DNA of 64,000 nucleotides from Periplaneta americana (GCF_040183065.1 NC_091119.1:201581043-201645042); one strand, 5' to 3'. Counted from the stretch's first letter, positions 46,118 to 57,365 are shown. Notes: generated from the letters alone by a model not told the origin. Numbers and translations: made by a program.

Positions 46118-46328
46118 AACCTTTTAATGTTTCATCAGTAACATGTAGTAACTTATAATGCCGTTTTATGTTATACAACCGTTTTCCTAGTAATATTTGT
46201 GAACAAATCATACATTTAATATTTTCATCATATTGTAAGCAAAAGAATGCATCCTCCCATCCTACTTGGAACTTTCGTTTTTTACAGAGGTACATGGTTT
46301 CGAGAGAGACATTGCGACGATACGCCAC
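46116..46328 (-). pseudogene. hAT transposase N-terminal zinc-finger remnant
   Basis: A 70-codon frame with C-x2-C ... H-x4-H spacing in CMICSQILLGKRLYNIKRHY and KLLH, typical of the BED-like finger at the start of hAT transposases. The start MAYRRNVSLETMYLCKKRKF is plausible. The frame stops at the microsatellite junction. Confidence 0.75.
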
Positions 46329-46664
46329 TCGCAGGTCCGAGACAAATACAAATAGAACGGAGTTTGACTCCAGTGAGTGAGAGGGTGGGGGTTGTAGGTA
46401 GGAAGCGAGAGAAAAGCACTGCGAGCCACAATGTGCTCGTGAGTCGCCTTTTCGCCGCGGCTGATATAAGAGTGTTAGTTTGGTACCTGAGGGAAAATAC
46501 CTTTGAGGAGGCCGAGAAGTAGATGAGAAGATAATATAAAAATGGATTTGAGGGAGGGGGGATATGATTGTAGAGACTGGATTAATCTTGCACAGGATAG
46601 GGACCGATGGCAGGCTTATGTGAGGGCGGTAATGAACCTCCGGGTTCCTTAAAAGCCAGTAAGT

Positions 46665-47380
46665 AAGTAATAATTGACTTATTTACATATCGATTTATTC
46701 ATGTTTAATAATTACAGAAATGTGCGTGCCTTGTTCATTTTGTGCCGTGTGACAGTCTTACCAGTTAGATATCAAGTTTTACAGAAGAGTTTCCTCGTAC
46801 ATTAGTACAAAAATATTCAAACATGACGTGGAAAGGATCTCTGAATTAAGATAATCCTTACTGGATGGAACAGAGAGTTGGGACGTGCGTTGCTTGCAGA
46901 CATCCCTGTACACATAAGAACGTGAAAGTCGGTTTGTTTAGAACTTGAAACAAGCTGTACATCAGGTCTTGGTGTTTTTACTAAGGGTTGGGGATTGGAG
47001 CTGTCCAATAAAGAAGATGAAAGTCGGTCGTAGCAGTCGTTTGGGAAACGAAGATAGTCACAGTATTATTAGACTAAACGTAACTCTTGTCAGCTTAAAA
47101 GTGATTTAACTATAAATTGTACTTAAGTGGGGTGAGTCTTGTAGATATCCCCCGGTAGGGTCGCCCCTAAGTCGGGGGGGAAAGGGGCGACAGATACCTG
47201 AGCCATGATTCAGTGTGTAAAACATCGTCCAGGGCGTCACAGAAGTGAGATTACAGTAGCAGGGAGGTAACTTAGAGCCCCGTGAATTTGGAAAGAATAG
47301 GATGTTTCCGACGTGTTGGAGTCGATAATAGAGGCCTACGTTTAGTGTGGATTTAATTATATAAAACAAATAAACAAGAA
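46665..47380. other. Unassigned interval with a GC hairpin
   Basis: GTCGCCCC at about 47160 pairs with GGGGCGAC at about 47184. No frame is recognised. Confidence 0.4.
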
Positions 47381-48300
47381 AGTTAATAAGTAAGTAAATA
47401 AATAAATAAAAAGAAAATAAATAATGACTCAGGAAGTAAATTAATTAAAAAGTTAATAAATAAATAAATTAATTAATAACCGAGCTAACATAAATAAATT
47501 AAGAAATGAAATAAGTGAATAAATAAATGATAAATAAGTAAATAGCTTAAACAAATAAGTTAGTAAGTAAATAAATAACAATAAATAAATGAGTAATTGA
47601 ATAATAAATAAGTAAATTATTTAATTTATAAGTTAATAAATATGTAAATAATAAGTAAAAGATACTGTTCTCCAACCAGGAGATGAACCGTGAAAGGAAT
47701 GTGCTTACTGTTGCCTCATCTATTGGAACGAAGTAGATAGATAATATTATCGTTATAAAGTCAGTTTAAAAACCATGCGCTCTCCTGCATATGTTATTTC
47801 CTGTATGAAGGGATTAAAAGACCAGGAGATTAACTGTGATCTAATTTTGTAACTAGGGTAGTATCAATATGTCTGTATCAATGTTATGGTTTGTGCTGTG
47901 AGAGCTAGCCAATAGAGATAAGAGTACCCACGTGTGTGACCTTATGACATCTTATGACATCAACATTCATTCACAGCATTACCCCCCTTCGTCTCATCCG
48001 GCGGAGACTTTCTCGTGGTTGGAGTGCAGTAAAGAAATGTGTAAAAATAAATGAATAAGTAAATAAATAAATAAATAATGAAATGAGTAATTGAATAATA
48101 AATAAGTAATTAAATGAAGTTAATAAGTATGTAAATGAATAAGTAAATGAATAAATAACTAACAAAATAAAGAAATTAATAACGAATCAAATAAATAAGT
48201 TAATAAATGAACAACTAAAGATAAATGAGTAAGTAAATGATAAATAAGCGAACAAGTACTAAATAAAAAATAAATAAGCAAGAAAATAAATGAATCGGTC
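47381..48300. repeat. AT-rich (TAAATAAG)-type degenerate simple repeat, split by a MITE
   Basis: Runs of AAATAAATAAGTAAATAAAT and variants lie on both sides of the MITE at 47665-48029. Confidence 0.85.
47665..48029 (+). mobile_element. MITE, TA-flanked (Tc1/mariner type), copy 2
   Basis: It starts CTGTTCTCCAACCAGGAGAT and ends TCTCGTGGTTGGAGTGCAG, with TA at 47663-47664 and 48030-48031. It is the reverse orientation of the copy at 19154-19508, with an internal tandem repeat CTTATGACATCTTATGACAT. Confidence 0.92.
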
Positions 48301-48784
48301 GGAGCTAAAAGGAATAAGTCACTTTTGACAACTTTTAAGGAGAAGGAAGAAATATTCCATTAATAACACAAATATTATATTTTTATGTTATAGAAGACAA
48401 AAGAATATTTAAAAGTTTTAGTTCCTTCTTCCACCGTTCGATGCGCATGACATCAGTTGTTCAAATTAATTAATTAATTAATTAATGTATAAATATTTAA
48501 CAGCAAATAAGTAAATAAATATACAAAGAGAAAAACAATAATTATTTTGAAGTGAATACGGATTCTCGTCTGAATTTAGCACATAAATCTCCGAGTATTC
48601 CATTGCCAGAGCAATGAGCCCATTGCACTCCGGACGTGTATAAGTCACTTTATTTAGTTAGACAAGCAGATGATGGAGTTTTATACCTTTCAAGTAATTA
48701 CTAGAAGAAATATTGCGCAGAAAGGGTGTCCGAGTGTATTGATGTAATGATAAAGTAACACCAGCTTAATTTTTAGATTTAGAT
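48301..48784. other. Unassigned AT-rich interval
   Basis: Contains (TTAA)n-like sequence near 48465; no gene. Confidence 0.4.
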
Positions 48785-49690
48785 TTATTTATTTAACCTG
48801 GTAGAGATAAGGCCGTCAGGCCTTCTCTGCCCCTCTACCAGGGGATTACAACTATAACATGAACAATAAGATTACAATTAATATTAAATTTACAATTACA
48901 ATAAAAATTAAAGTACGACAAGAATACCTGATTAATGAAAGCTAGACATTTTATCATAGAAGTTAAGAACAAAGAATATTTTTGTATTTACTAAATTACA
49001 AATTAAACCTACAATAACAAAATTCTATAGTGATGAAATTACTGAATATTGAAATATTTTGTGATAGATTAAAGAAACTATTTACAAGAAATCAATTACT
49101 GACCAAGTGCCTAGTAAGTTTGCGTTTGAATTCAATTTTATTTCGACAGTCCCTGATGCTAGCAGGTAGCGAGTTCCAGAGTCTTGGCAGGGCTATTGTG
49201 AAAGAAGATGAGTATGAGGAGGTGCGATGGGATGGTATTGTTAGTATTGTTTCATGGCGAGAGCGTGTGTTCAGATTGTGGTGGGAAGAAAGGTAAGTGA
49301 AGCGAGACGACAGGTACGAAGGAATAGAAGAGTTCAAGATTTCGAAGAGAAAGAGAAGTGAATGTAAATTTCTTTTCTTATCTAGTTTAAGCCAACCTAT
49401 TGCTTCCAGGGATGGGGTAATATGATCATATTTACGAACATTGCTTACAAAACGTACACACAAATTATGAGCACGTTGAAGTTTCATTTTGTTGTCGCTG
49501 GAAAGGTCAGTCAGTAAAATGTCAGCATAGTCAAAATAGGGAAATACAAGGGTCTGCACAAGGGACTTTTTTAAGCAAGAGGGAAGATGAACATTTATCC
49601 AATGTGCCTGCATAAAGCGGGACATACTTTCTTGTAGCGCAATAACGTTATCGTGGTGTGACAGAGACCAGTTGACAGTGGAGGCGATGC
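48785..49690 (-). mobile_element. CR1/L2-like LINE C-terminal end with 3' hairpin
   Basis: The open minus frame 49625-49092 (177 codons, and readable to about 49690) shows SCLKKSLVQTLVFPYFDYAD, LQRAHNLCVRFVSNVRKYDH, ITPSLEAIGWLKLDKKRNLH and ALPRLWNSLPASIRD. This is the domain after the reverse transcriptase in CR1/L2-like LINEs. The catalytic core is missing by 5' truncation. The 3' UTR ends with hairpin CCTGGTAGAG/CTCTACCAGG (48797-48842). The intact frame suggests it is younger than its neighbours. Confidence 0.85.
48797..48842 (-). other. LINE 3'-terminal hairpin
   Basis: A 10-bp perfect outer stem (CCTGGTAGAG/CTCTACCAGG) and an inner AAGGCC/GGCCTT stem lie at the extreme 3' end of the LINE, before the A/T tail. 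Such structures are thought to be recognised by the LINE's own reverse transcriptase. Confidence 0.75.
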
Positions 49691-50513
49691 TCGTTAAATA
49701 TCCAGAAGGATATGATTGTCCCTGCCACGTTTTCCTGTATATTACACACGTAAGCGTAAAATAGAAATCAACATTTCAGTGTAATTTCAGGTATGATTTC
49801 ACAGAAACGAAAGTGGATATATTTAAACGCCTGCTACAGTGAAGTCTCGTAGAGTGTAAATTTTCATTCAACAAGTTTTATTATACAATCAAGCGAAGAA
49901 CCAGTACATGATCTGCTTACTAGTTTAACCGCCGACATATCGAAAGAAAAAAGTAGCAGAAGAGAGAAATTGCTTTTTGAAGACAAGTTCTTGTACTGAT
50001 GGGAAAATCGTCTTCTGTGGAATATGGCTTCGTAACACATTACTTTAAATTGTTTTCATTTATATCGTATTATTAAATCTGTAAAATGTTTTTATTACAT
50101 ATATTTCAATTTTAGCGCATATTTAAACAGTTTTTAATTACTGCACAGTTGCATGCATATTTTCAGGTTTTTTAGTTCATAAAGTTTCGTGGTCTAATAA
50201 TAAATTTCCATGTTTTCGCTTCATCATTCTGCATAACTTCAAGGTGTTAACTCTCTGGACCTCCATCACGCCGGGACAAAACACATGTAGGACGAAATTT
50301 CTTGTAGGCCTAGGTCAAAAAGGAATGGGACAAAACATTTCTGAACAAAAATTTATGTAGGACAAACGTACAACTGGACAGAAGTAAATCAAGGAGAAAA
50401 AAAATTGGACGAAAATGTGATGGACGAATATTCTGCAAACCTTCAAGAAAACGTAGGAAGTCCCTACACGCTTAAAGACTTAAGTCCATCACGTTTCGCT
50501 GTTCCGTGCTTTC
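49691..50513. other. Unassigned interval with GGACAAAA-type degenerate repeats
   Basis: Between about 50270 and 50440 the word GGACAAAA/GGACGAAA recurs every 20-35 bp. No gene. Confidence 0.45.
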
Positions 50514-50521
50514 CTTTAGAG

Positions 50522-52285
50522 CAGTGATGTCAAAGCAAGCGCATTTTTCTGACCTTGACGTCCTGCGCGGGCATTGAGCGCTAAGTATGCTAGGGGGAAT
50601 AAGCAGCCTGTTGGATTAAGAAAACAGTGGTGCACAAACTTCAAACGGAACGTGAAATTTTATGTCGTTATTTTTATATGGCTTCTTTCTGTTTCTTATT
50701 TTCTATATTGTCTGTAAAACAAAACTGCTAACACCTATTTCTTAGCCTAATATTGTAGTTGTGTTATAAACGTTAATAAATTAATAAAGAGTAAAGAGCA
50801 ACAGTAACAAATGTAAATGACACTCGGGAGGAAATTAAACGCAGAATAAATATGGGAAATGCCTGTTATTATTCGGTTGAGAAGCTCTTATCATCCAGTC
50901 TGCTGTCCAAAAATCTGAAAGTTAGAATTTATAAAACAGTTATATTACCGGTTCTTCTATATGGCTGTGAAACTTGGACTCTCACTCTGAGAGAGGAACA
51001 TAGGTTAAGGGTGTTTGAGAATAAGGTGCTTAGGAAAATATTTGGGGCTAAGCGGGATGAAGTTACAGGAGAATGGAGAAAGTTACACAACACAGAACTG
51101 CACGCATTGTATTCTTCACCTGACATAATTAGGAACTTGAAATCCAGACGTTTGAGATGGGCAGGGCATGTAGCACGTATGGGCGAATCCAGAAATGCAT
51201 ATAGAGTGTTAGTTGGGAGACCGGAGGGAAAAAGACCTTTAGGGAGGCCGAGACGTAGATGGGAGGATAATATTAAAATGGATTTGAGGGAGGTGGGGTA
51301 TGATGATAGAGACTGGCTTAATCTTGCACAGGATAGGGACCGATGGCGGGCTTATGTGAGGGCGGCAATGAACCTTCGGGTTCCTTAAAAGCCATTTGTA
51401 AGTAAGTAAGTAAGTAAGTAAAGAAGGAATATTCACACAAATTCCATAATAACGACAACTATACCGTACTAAGTGAATTAAACACATCATTCGTAAAGAA
51501 AGTGTTATCCCAAAGAAAGACACTGAATATGACATGATAAGTTGAAATTGATATTGATGGTATCTTTAGCCTTATACAAGTAATCAAAACGATATTATAG
51601 TACAAAGCAAAGTTGCCGAGATGTATGTTTTAATTCTAACTAGTATTACATAATAAAACTCTTATCGCATTATGCTTTTAGGTGATATTGGTGCGCAACT
51701 TTCTGTTATCAGAATATTAAATTATTTCGAAATCTGCTGAAGCTATAGAGCTGACGTTTTACCAACACATAGGCACATATCTTTTGTTTGTGATGTAACA
51801 GTATTTGCTTTGTTAATTCATTTCCTTGCAAACATTTTCCATGCAAATATTTTCAAACATTTTAATACACTATCTTCAGTAATACGTATTTACGATATAT
51901 TAGATTTACGAAAACATTGTTTTAGTACCTGTAAGGCTACTAAAAAACATATCTGAAAATTTCACTTTTCTGTAAAAGAGTTGAGAAAATATTCCTTTTG
52001 AATAAAAAAGCAAACTTGTGAAAAATGAGCATTAAAATTAAAACTTACATTCTTATAATGCGCTTATACTTCTCAGGCAAATCTAAAAATTACCATGGAT
52101 ACAGTTTTAATAAGTTCTCTTCCCTTTATCTATTGAATCTGTGCTGGCCATCCCTGAATATAGCTCGACCAAGCGGCATATACCACCTCTTTCGTCTGTC
52201 TCTTTCCTTTCCGCTGTAAAGCGCTCAGGTTCTCCTGGGCTCTAAAGCGCGCGCTTGCTCCTATGGGCATCAGTTGACATCACTG
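50522..52285. mobile_element. hAT transposon with perfect 8-bp duplication, hosting a LINE
   Basis: The ends are CAGTGATGTCAAAGCAAGCG and, reversed, CAGTGATGTCAACTGATGCC (12-bp core). CTTTAGAG is duplicated exactly at 50514-50521 and 52286-52293. A LINE copy sits at 50797-51420; without it the element is about 1.1 kb. No transposase is visible, so it is non-autonomous. Confidence 0.9.
50797..51420 (+). mobile_element. 5'-truncated LINE, main family, intact C-terminal module
   Basis: An unbroken 178-codon frame (50852-51388) runs [40 protein letters not shown] and [17 protein letters not shown] sequence to AAMNLRVP. It is followed by the AAGTAAGTAAGT tail. It is the least decayed copy of this module in the window, so probably recent. 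It begins downstream of the polymerase motifs. A possible short duplication AGTAAAGA flanks it. Confidence 0.92.
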
Positions 52286-52293
52286 CTTTAGAG

Positions 52294-52827
52294 TTTAGAG
52301 TTTAGACGTAGTACACCTTTTTGTTCGTGGTTTGCATTTGTTTTGGGAGGGACAATGTCTAGTTGTTAACTTCGAAACGTGTTTGCGCGCGGAATGCATT
52401 GTACAGCGCTACTATATAGCGCGTGGGAGGTTTGTTTTGCAGTATTCCAGTCTCGTGCCGCGCGTCACATGACGAGCTTTAATTCGCTGTTAATAAACCG
52501 GAGGACTCCGGGATGTCCGTCCTCAGTAATTCCTGTACAAGTAGGAAACGTCTCCCTTGCCCTGCGTGTGCCTTTAACTCGGCTTTTCCATTAATATTCG
52601 CGCTTAGCAACTGTCAGCAGGGCTACAACAGCTCGCAGGGTCGTATAAATAACGAGGATGTTGTGTGCATGACTTTCTTAGAACAGCACGTCATTATTTG
52701 TTCGCCGGTGTCTTCTGATATTCTTTTCGACTCAGAGTCACGTAGGCTTATTGTAATGTTGAGAATGGTGATGGTATACCGTATTAAAAAATGTGTACAC
52801 AAATTTATCTGGAGAAGTATAAAGACA
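52294..52827. other. Unassigned, GC-richer interval
   Basis: It contains overlapping frames of 71-112 codons (52379-52851) with no recognised domain. The composition (for example GCGCGCGGAATGC) differs from neighbours. It could be host sequence, but nothing supports a gene. Confidence 0.35.
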
Positions 52828-54036
52828 TACTTACTTACAAATGGCTTTTAAGGAACCCGAAGGTTCATTGCCGCCCTCACATAAGCCCGCCATTGGTCCC
52901 TATCCTGAGCAAGATTAATCCAGTCTCTATCATCATATCCCACCTCCCTCAAATCCATTTTAATATCATCCTCCCATCCACGTCTCGGCCTCCCCAAAGG
53001 TCTTTTTCCCTCCGGTCTCCCAACTAACACTCTTTATGCATTTCTGGATTCGCCCATACGTGCTACATGCCCTGCCCATCTCAAACGTTTGGATTTTATG
53101 TTCCTAATTATGTCAGGTGAAGAATACAATGCGTGCAGTTCTGTGTTGTGTAACTTTCTCCATTCTCCTGTAACTTCATCCCGCTTAGCCCCAAATATTT
53201 TCCTAAGCACCTTATTCTCAAACACCCTTAACCTATGTTCCTCTCTCAGAGTGAGAGTCCAAGTTTCACAACCATACAGAACAACCGGTAATATAACTGT
53301 TTTATATATTCTAACTTTCAGATTTTTGGACAGCAGACTGGATGAAAAGAGCTTCTCAACCGAATAATAACACGCATTTCCCATATTTATTCTGCGTTTA
53401 ATTTCCTCTCGAGTGCCATTTGTATTTGTTACTGTTACTCCATAGTACTTGAATTTTTCCCCCTTTTCAAGGAATAAATTTTCAATTTTTATATTTTCAT
53501 TTCAGCTGGCCTGGTTGGCGCAGTTGTTATAGCGCTGGCATTCTATGTTCGAGCCAGGTCGATGGTATTTAAGTGTCCTGAAATGCGACAGGCTCATGTC
53601 AGTGTATTTACTGGCATGTAAAAGAACTCCTGCGGGACAAAATTCCGGCACATCCGGCGACGCTGACATAACCTCGGCAGTTGCGAGCATCGTTAAATAA
53701 AACATAACATTAACGTTATTTCCATTTCGTACAATATTCTCGTCACGAGACATAATCATATACTTTGTCTTTTCGGGATTTACTTCCAAACCTATCTCCT
53801 TACTTGCTTCCAGTAAAATTCCGGTGTTTTCCCTAATCGTTTGTGGATTTTCTCCTAACATATTCACGTCATCCGCATAGACAAGCAGCTGATGTAACCC
53901 GTTCAATTCCAAACCCTCTCTGTTATCCTGGACTTTCGTAATGGCATGCTCTAGAGCAAAGTTAAGAAGTAAAGGTGATAGTGCATCTCCTTGCTTTAGC
54001 CCACAGTGAATTGGTAAAAACGTCTGACAGAAACGT
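52828..54036 (-). mobile_element. LINE, main family, split by a SINE
   Basis: On the minus strand it runs from the [14 protein letters not shown] region (about 54015) through [20 protein letters not shown] and [17 protein letters not shown]. After the SINE it continues through the [20 protein letters not shown] module to AAMNLRVP and the TAAG tail. Several frameshifts are present (near 53030 and 53430). 5' truncated before motif B. Confidence 0.9.
53504..53716 (+). mobile_element. tRNA-derived SINE inserted in the LINE
   Basis: The head GCTGGCCTGGTTGGCGCAGT is tRNA-like. The body contains GTCAGTGTATTTACTGGCAT and the tail CGTTAAATAAAACATAAC. The target duplication is TATTTTCATTTC (53492-53503) against TATTTCCATTTC (53717-53728), 11 of 12; the intact LINE shows the empty site. 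Confidence 0.9.
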
Positions 54037-54439
54037 AAGCATTTACTGAAATTTAGTTATTTGTTTACATAGCGGTCTTTTGACAAATAGTGTTATAGCC
54101 ATTATCAAATACAAATTAAAAGTTGAAGTTAAAAAATCTTGTGTGTTATAAAAACTGTTAGCCATCTAGACATAACGTTTCTAAATTCACCACTGTTGCT
54201 TAGGATAAATAAATATTTGGATAGTTTATTAGACACTTTTATTGCCATTATTTCAAAATTGTCGCTGGTTTTTTTAGTCGACATTTTTGTTGATGAAACA
54301 TACTTAATTTTCTAATATTATGATCATGACAATATTTCCTAAAAGTGTACGCTAATGATTAAAAATTAAATTAATGTCAGTCTTGGCAAACAAACCAGAA
54401 AATGGTATGTGATATATTAGGTTGGCGCTGTAACTGCTG
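54037..54439. other. Unassigned AT-rich interval
   Basis: No gene or recognised repeat. Confidence 0.4.
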
Positions 54440-55345
54440 ATAATGTTTGTACGTATTTATTCACACTGCAAATGGGTATATATCCGGTGGCAGTGGTAAC
54501 TAATTACACTCAATAATGACAATTAATAATAAACAACTAATAAAAACAATAATTAATTGATTAATAATAATAACAATAATAATAATAACAAGGAGCATCC
54601 TAAATTAAATGAAGCATGGTCATTTAAAATAACATTTAAAGTAAATCTAATTTGTATCTTAACCCTAAGTTCGAACTAGGACCCACGAGTGTGACAGGTT
54701 CATACCTGCACAAGTACCTTTCAGCACTACACTTATTTCGCTGTCAACTCACTCACTGCACTGATTCTATCTTGATTTCACTAACACTTCTAACCATTTC
54801 ACTGTTCAAATACTTTGCACAGCTACTTCACTGACACCAACACACTTCACTTACACAATAGACTTCACTGACACTACACACTTCACTGACACAATACGCT
54901 TCCTCACTGATAGAACACTTCAAATAACAAGATATCAATTATACCCTTTAAATAGTTACTACCGTCTATTAGTAAGTCTGCAGGTAAAGCATTCGAGTCC
55001 CTGATAGTACGATTGAGAAAAGAAAACTTTCCAGTGTCCGTCCTCTGTCTTCTTTCCCTCAATTTATATGAGTGGTCGTTCCTTGAAGAGTAATTTGGCG
55101 GCTGCAACCTATTTTTTATTTCTCTCCAGGCAGGCTCACCTCTGTATGTTTTGAACAGTGCGCATAATCGAATTCGCGTTCTCCTGTCCGTGAGTGTGTC
55201 CCATTTTAATGGCGAATTTTTCCGACAACACTTAAGAGCCCGTTTTTTGAATCTTTTCCAGTGTCTTAATATGTTCTAATCTGTAAGGATCCCAACATGC
55301 AGCACCATATTCCATTACTGGACGAACTAGTGATTTATATGCAAT
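54440..55345 (-). mobile_element. CR1/Jockey-like LINE 3' end
   Basis: Minus-strand translation gives YKSLVRPVMEYGAACWDPYR, LEHIKTLEKIQK and, in the open stretch 55107-54904, LRERRQRTDTGKFSFLNRTI and RDSNALPADLL. This is the C-terminal region of CR1/Jockey-like LINEs, with a stop near 55245. The 3' UTR contains GCCACCGGATATATACCC, also found at 62125-62145. A UTR segment is shared with 15808-15929. Confidence 0.8.
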
Positions 55346-56008
55346 CTCTTATTTATATGCAATAATGTAGGGTGGACCAGGTTGTGACGTGATGCACTAT
55401 TCGTAAATTTTCCGCGCTTTACGCCTGTTCAGTTGGGTCTCTGTAACGTTCGATGGCGTCCCGTATTTTCTGTATTAAAACAGGTACAACTAACCCTATT
55501 AGCGATAGGTGAAATACTGCTAATGAAAAGGGTGGTATGATTTTAATTGGCTTGTACGGTGGATTGTACGCCGCTCAAAGGCCCGGATGTGGTGGGGTTA
55601 ATTATGATAATGTGTAATGAGATCGATGTCCAGCATTAGTTGTGAATAATTAAACAAAGAAGGCTTCGAGTGCAGAGAGGAAATCAATAATTCAGGAAAA
55701 CAAAACAAGCGATGTGGCCGAAATTGAAATATTTTGATGTTCTGTTTTTAAGCATTGACGACTTAGCGATGCAGTCAGTGGACAATATTGTGACTCATAG
55801 CACAGGCACCTGCAGACTAAATTTGTAGGCATTTTCGACATTGAATAACGTTCCCAATTGAAAACGTCAGTAACTAAAAATTATTTGGGCCTACTCTGTT
55901 TTTACTGGAGTCAGGCAACGTATGGAAATAATTTTGCCAAACTATGAAGTTTATTTTTTACCAGATTTTACAAGATTTTTATTGCAAGCAAAAATTACAT
56001 ACAATAAC
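55346..56008. other. Unassigned interval
   Basis: No supported gene; composition is moderate. Confidence 0.4.
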
Positions 56009-56017
56009 AAAGATTTT

Positions 56018-56618
56018 ACAATACTACTGGGTGTTCATTTCAAAGTGTGTCATGACGTCACTGTTGTTGGGTCACCGATTTGAAGCGAGTTTCAGCTTAT
56101 ATGTTAGAGAAGTTGCCTATTATTTAAGGCGTTCTTCAATCTGAACTTGAGAACGTGTACGGTATAACTTGAACGTCGTAGTAACAGATGGCGGTCTGTG
56201 CGGTCTGTGTGCTACCATAACCTCTTTCGAACTGTGTTTTGCGCCGGCAAGTCGTACGCAGGGTATTTGTTATCATCGGTTGCGTACGGCAACATTCCAC
56301 AACACAAATCAAATGCTCCATGTCCATGTTGACCGTCGAAGTTAATGTCAACAAATACGTAAGTAATCGTCTTAACCCTCTCCCCATATCCCGACAGTAC
56401 GTATTTCCAAACAGTTCACATTCCTGCCACTACCGGCGTTACCGTACGTATCGGTACGTACTCTTCAGAATGAACGCCGTACTTGCTAGGCAACTTCTCT
56501 GCCTCATAGGTTATACACCTCTGCGGAAGTGTAGGAAGATTGAATTCTCTAGGCTCATCAGCTAGCCACATGACGGCATACAGCGAGCCATGACACACTT
56601 TGAACCGAACATCCAGTA
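56018..56618. mobile_element. 601-bp MITE with TIRs and a 9-bp duplication
   Basis: The ends are TACTGGGTGTTCATTTCAAA and, reversed, TACTGGATGTTCGGTTCAAA, both continuing GTGTGTCATG. The duplication TTACAATAC/TTGTAATAC (56009-56017, 56619-56627) matches at 7 of 9. A 9-bp duplication is typical of MULE elements, but the superfamily is uncertain. The left end carries the CRE palindrome TGACGTCA. Open frames inside are chance. Confidence 0.85.
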
Positions 56619-56724
56619 TTGTAATACTCGTATATGAATATTCTTCAAAATTCGAAATTTATTACATATCTCATAGTCAAATAGTCTACATATTACAAAT
56701 TATTGTATAAATACAAGGTAACTG

Positions 56725-57365
56725 GGTCACACCCGAAAAAGCAAGATGCTTGAGGTCGGGTGTGACCAATAATGAAAACTGGATAGAAGAAAAAATAATA
56801 ATAAAATAATAATAAATATAATAATAATAATAATAGTAATAATAATAATAATCTGATTAAAACTGTTAAATGTAATTACCAATAAAGTTTAAAAAGAATA
56901 AGAAAAAAAAAAACAAAAACAAACAAAACGGTACCATAGTCTATACATAAACATACTAAGTTAAGAATACAGCACTGTTAAAGTGACAGAAAAAAAATAA
57001 AGAATAAGAATTTACATGATTATAATTTTAGAAACAGTTCAAGCACTTGTTTTTTGAATAATGTATTGTTTAATAATTTTAGTTTAGGGTTCCTCTTTAT
57101 AAAATCATTATATAATCTTGGACCGTAATTAAAACTGTGGCTTAGACCTGCTTCAGTCTTACATTTTGGTTCAATGAGGGGGAGCGAAATATTGTATCTT
57201 CTTACGTTGTGGCCATGATCGGATAATATGAAGTTTATCTTAACAAAATACGAAAAAAATACTTCATTGTTAAAATACTTTCGTTCTACGAATCGTTTTA
57301 AAATTGAAACTTTTAAAAAGAAATTTATAAGATTATTCATGATATATAATATTAACAAATGTACT
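56725..57365 (-). mobile_element. CR1-like LINE C-terminus and 3' UTR with hairpin
   Basis: Minus-strand coding remains at about 57360-57020 read SLPLIEPKCKTEAGLSHSFN and YGPRLYNDFIKRNPKLKLLN, then a stop. The 3' UTR has the 12-bp perfect hairpin GGTCACACCCGA/TCGGGTGTGACC (56725-56767) and an AAT-rich tract. The copy stops where the 0.8-kb repeat (57366) begins. Confidence 0.78.

Larger units (their letters stand above)
45511..46463 (-). mobile_element. Internally deleted hAT transposon with 18-bp TIRs
   Basis: Terminal repeats are CAGCCGTGGCGAAAAGGC and, reversed, CAGCCGCGGCGAAAAGGC (17 of 18). The target duplication is ATGTAGAG (45503-45510) against ATATAAGAG (46464-46472), differing by one base and a 1-bp insertion. 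On the minus strand, 46328-46116 encodes a BED-type-like finger (CMICSQILLGKRLYNIKRHY) and 45951-45676 encodes a hAT dimerisation region (EKLFSTMKIVKMKFRSRLTD). The catalytic core between them is gone, replaced by a TAA microsatellite. Confidence 0.92.
44749..46664 (+). mobile_element. LINE, main family, split by an internally deleted hAT
   Basis: The left part (44749-45510) encodes [18 protein letters not shown] (motif B) and [15 protein letters not shown] (motif C). It then decays through frameshifts and a deletion near 45355 to the [16 protein letters not shown] region. The right part (46464-46664) carries the last about 200 bp, ending TTCCTTAAAAGCCAGTAAGT. The reading is interrupted at GCATGTAGAG/ATATAAGAG by the hAT. 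5' truncated before motif B. Confidence 0.88.

Noticed and set aside
46247..46522. A 91-codon + frame
   Set aside because: It crosses the right terminal repeat of the hAT and the resumed LINE, so it is a shadow.
56136..56598. Frames of 83, 108 and 60 codons on both strands
   Set aside because: They lie wholly inside the MITE at 56018-56618 and show no domain.
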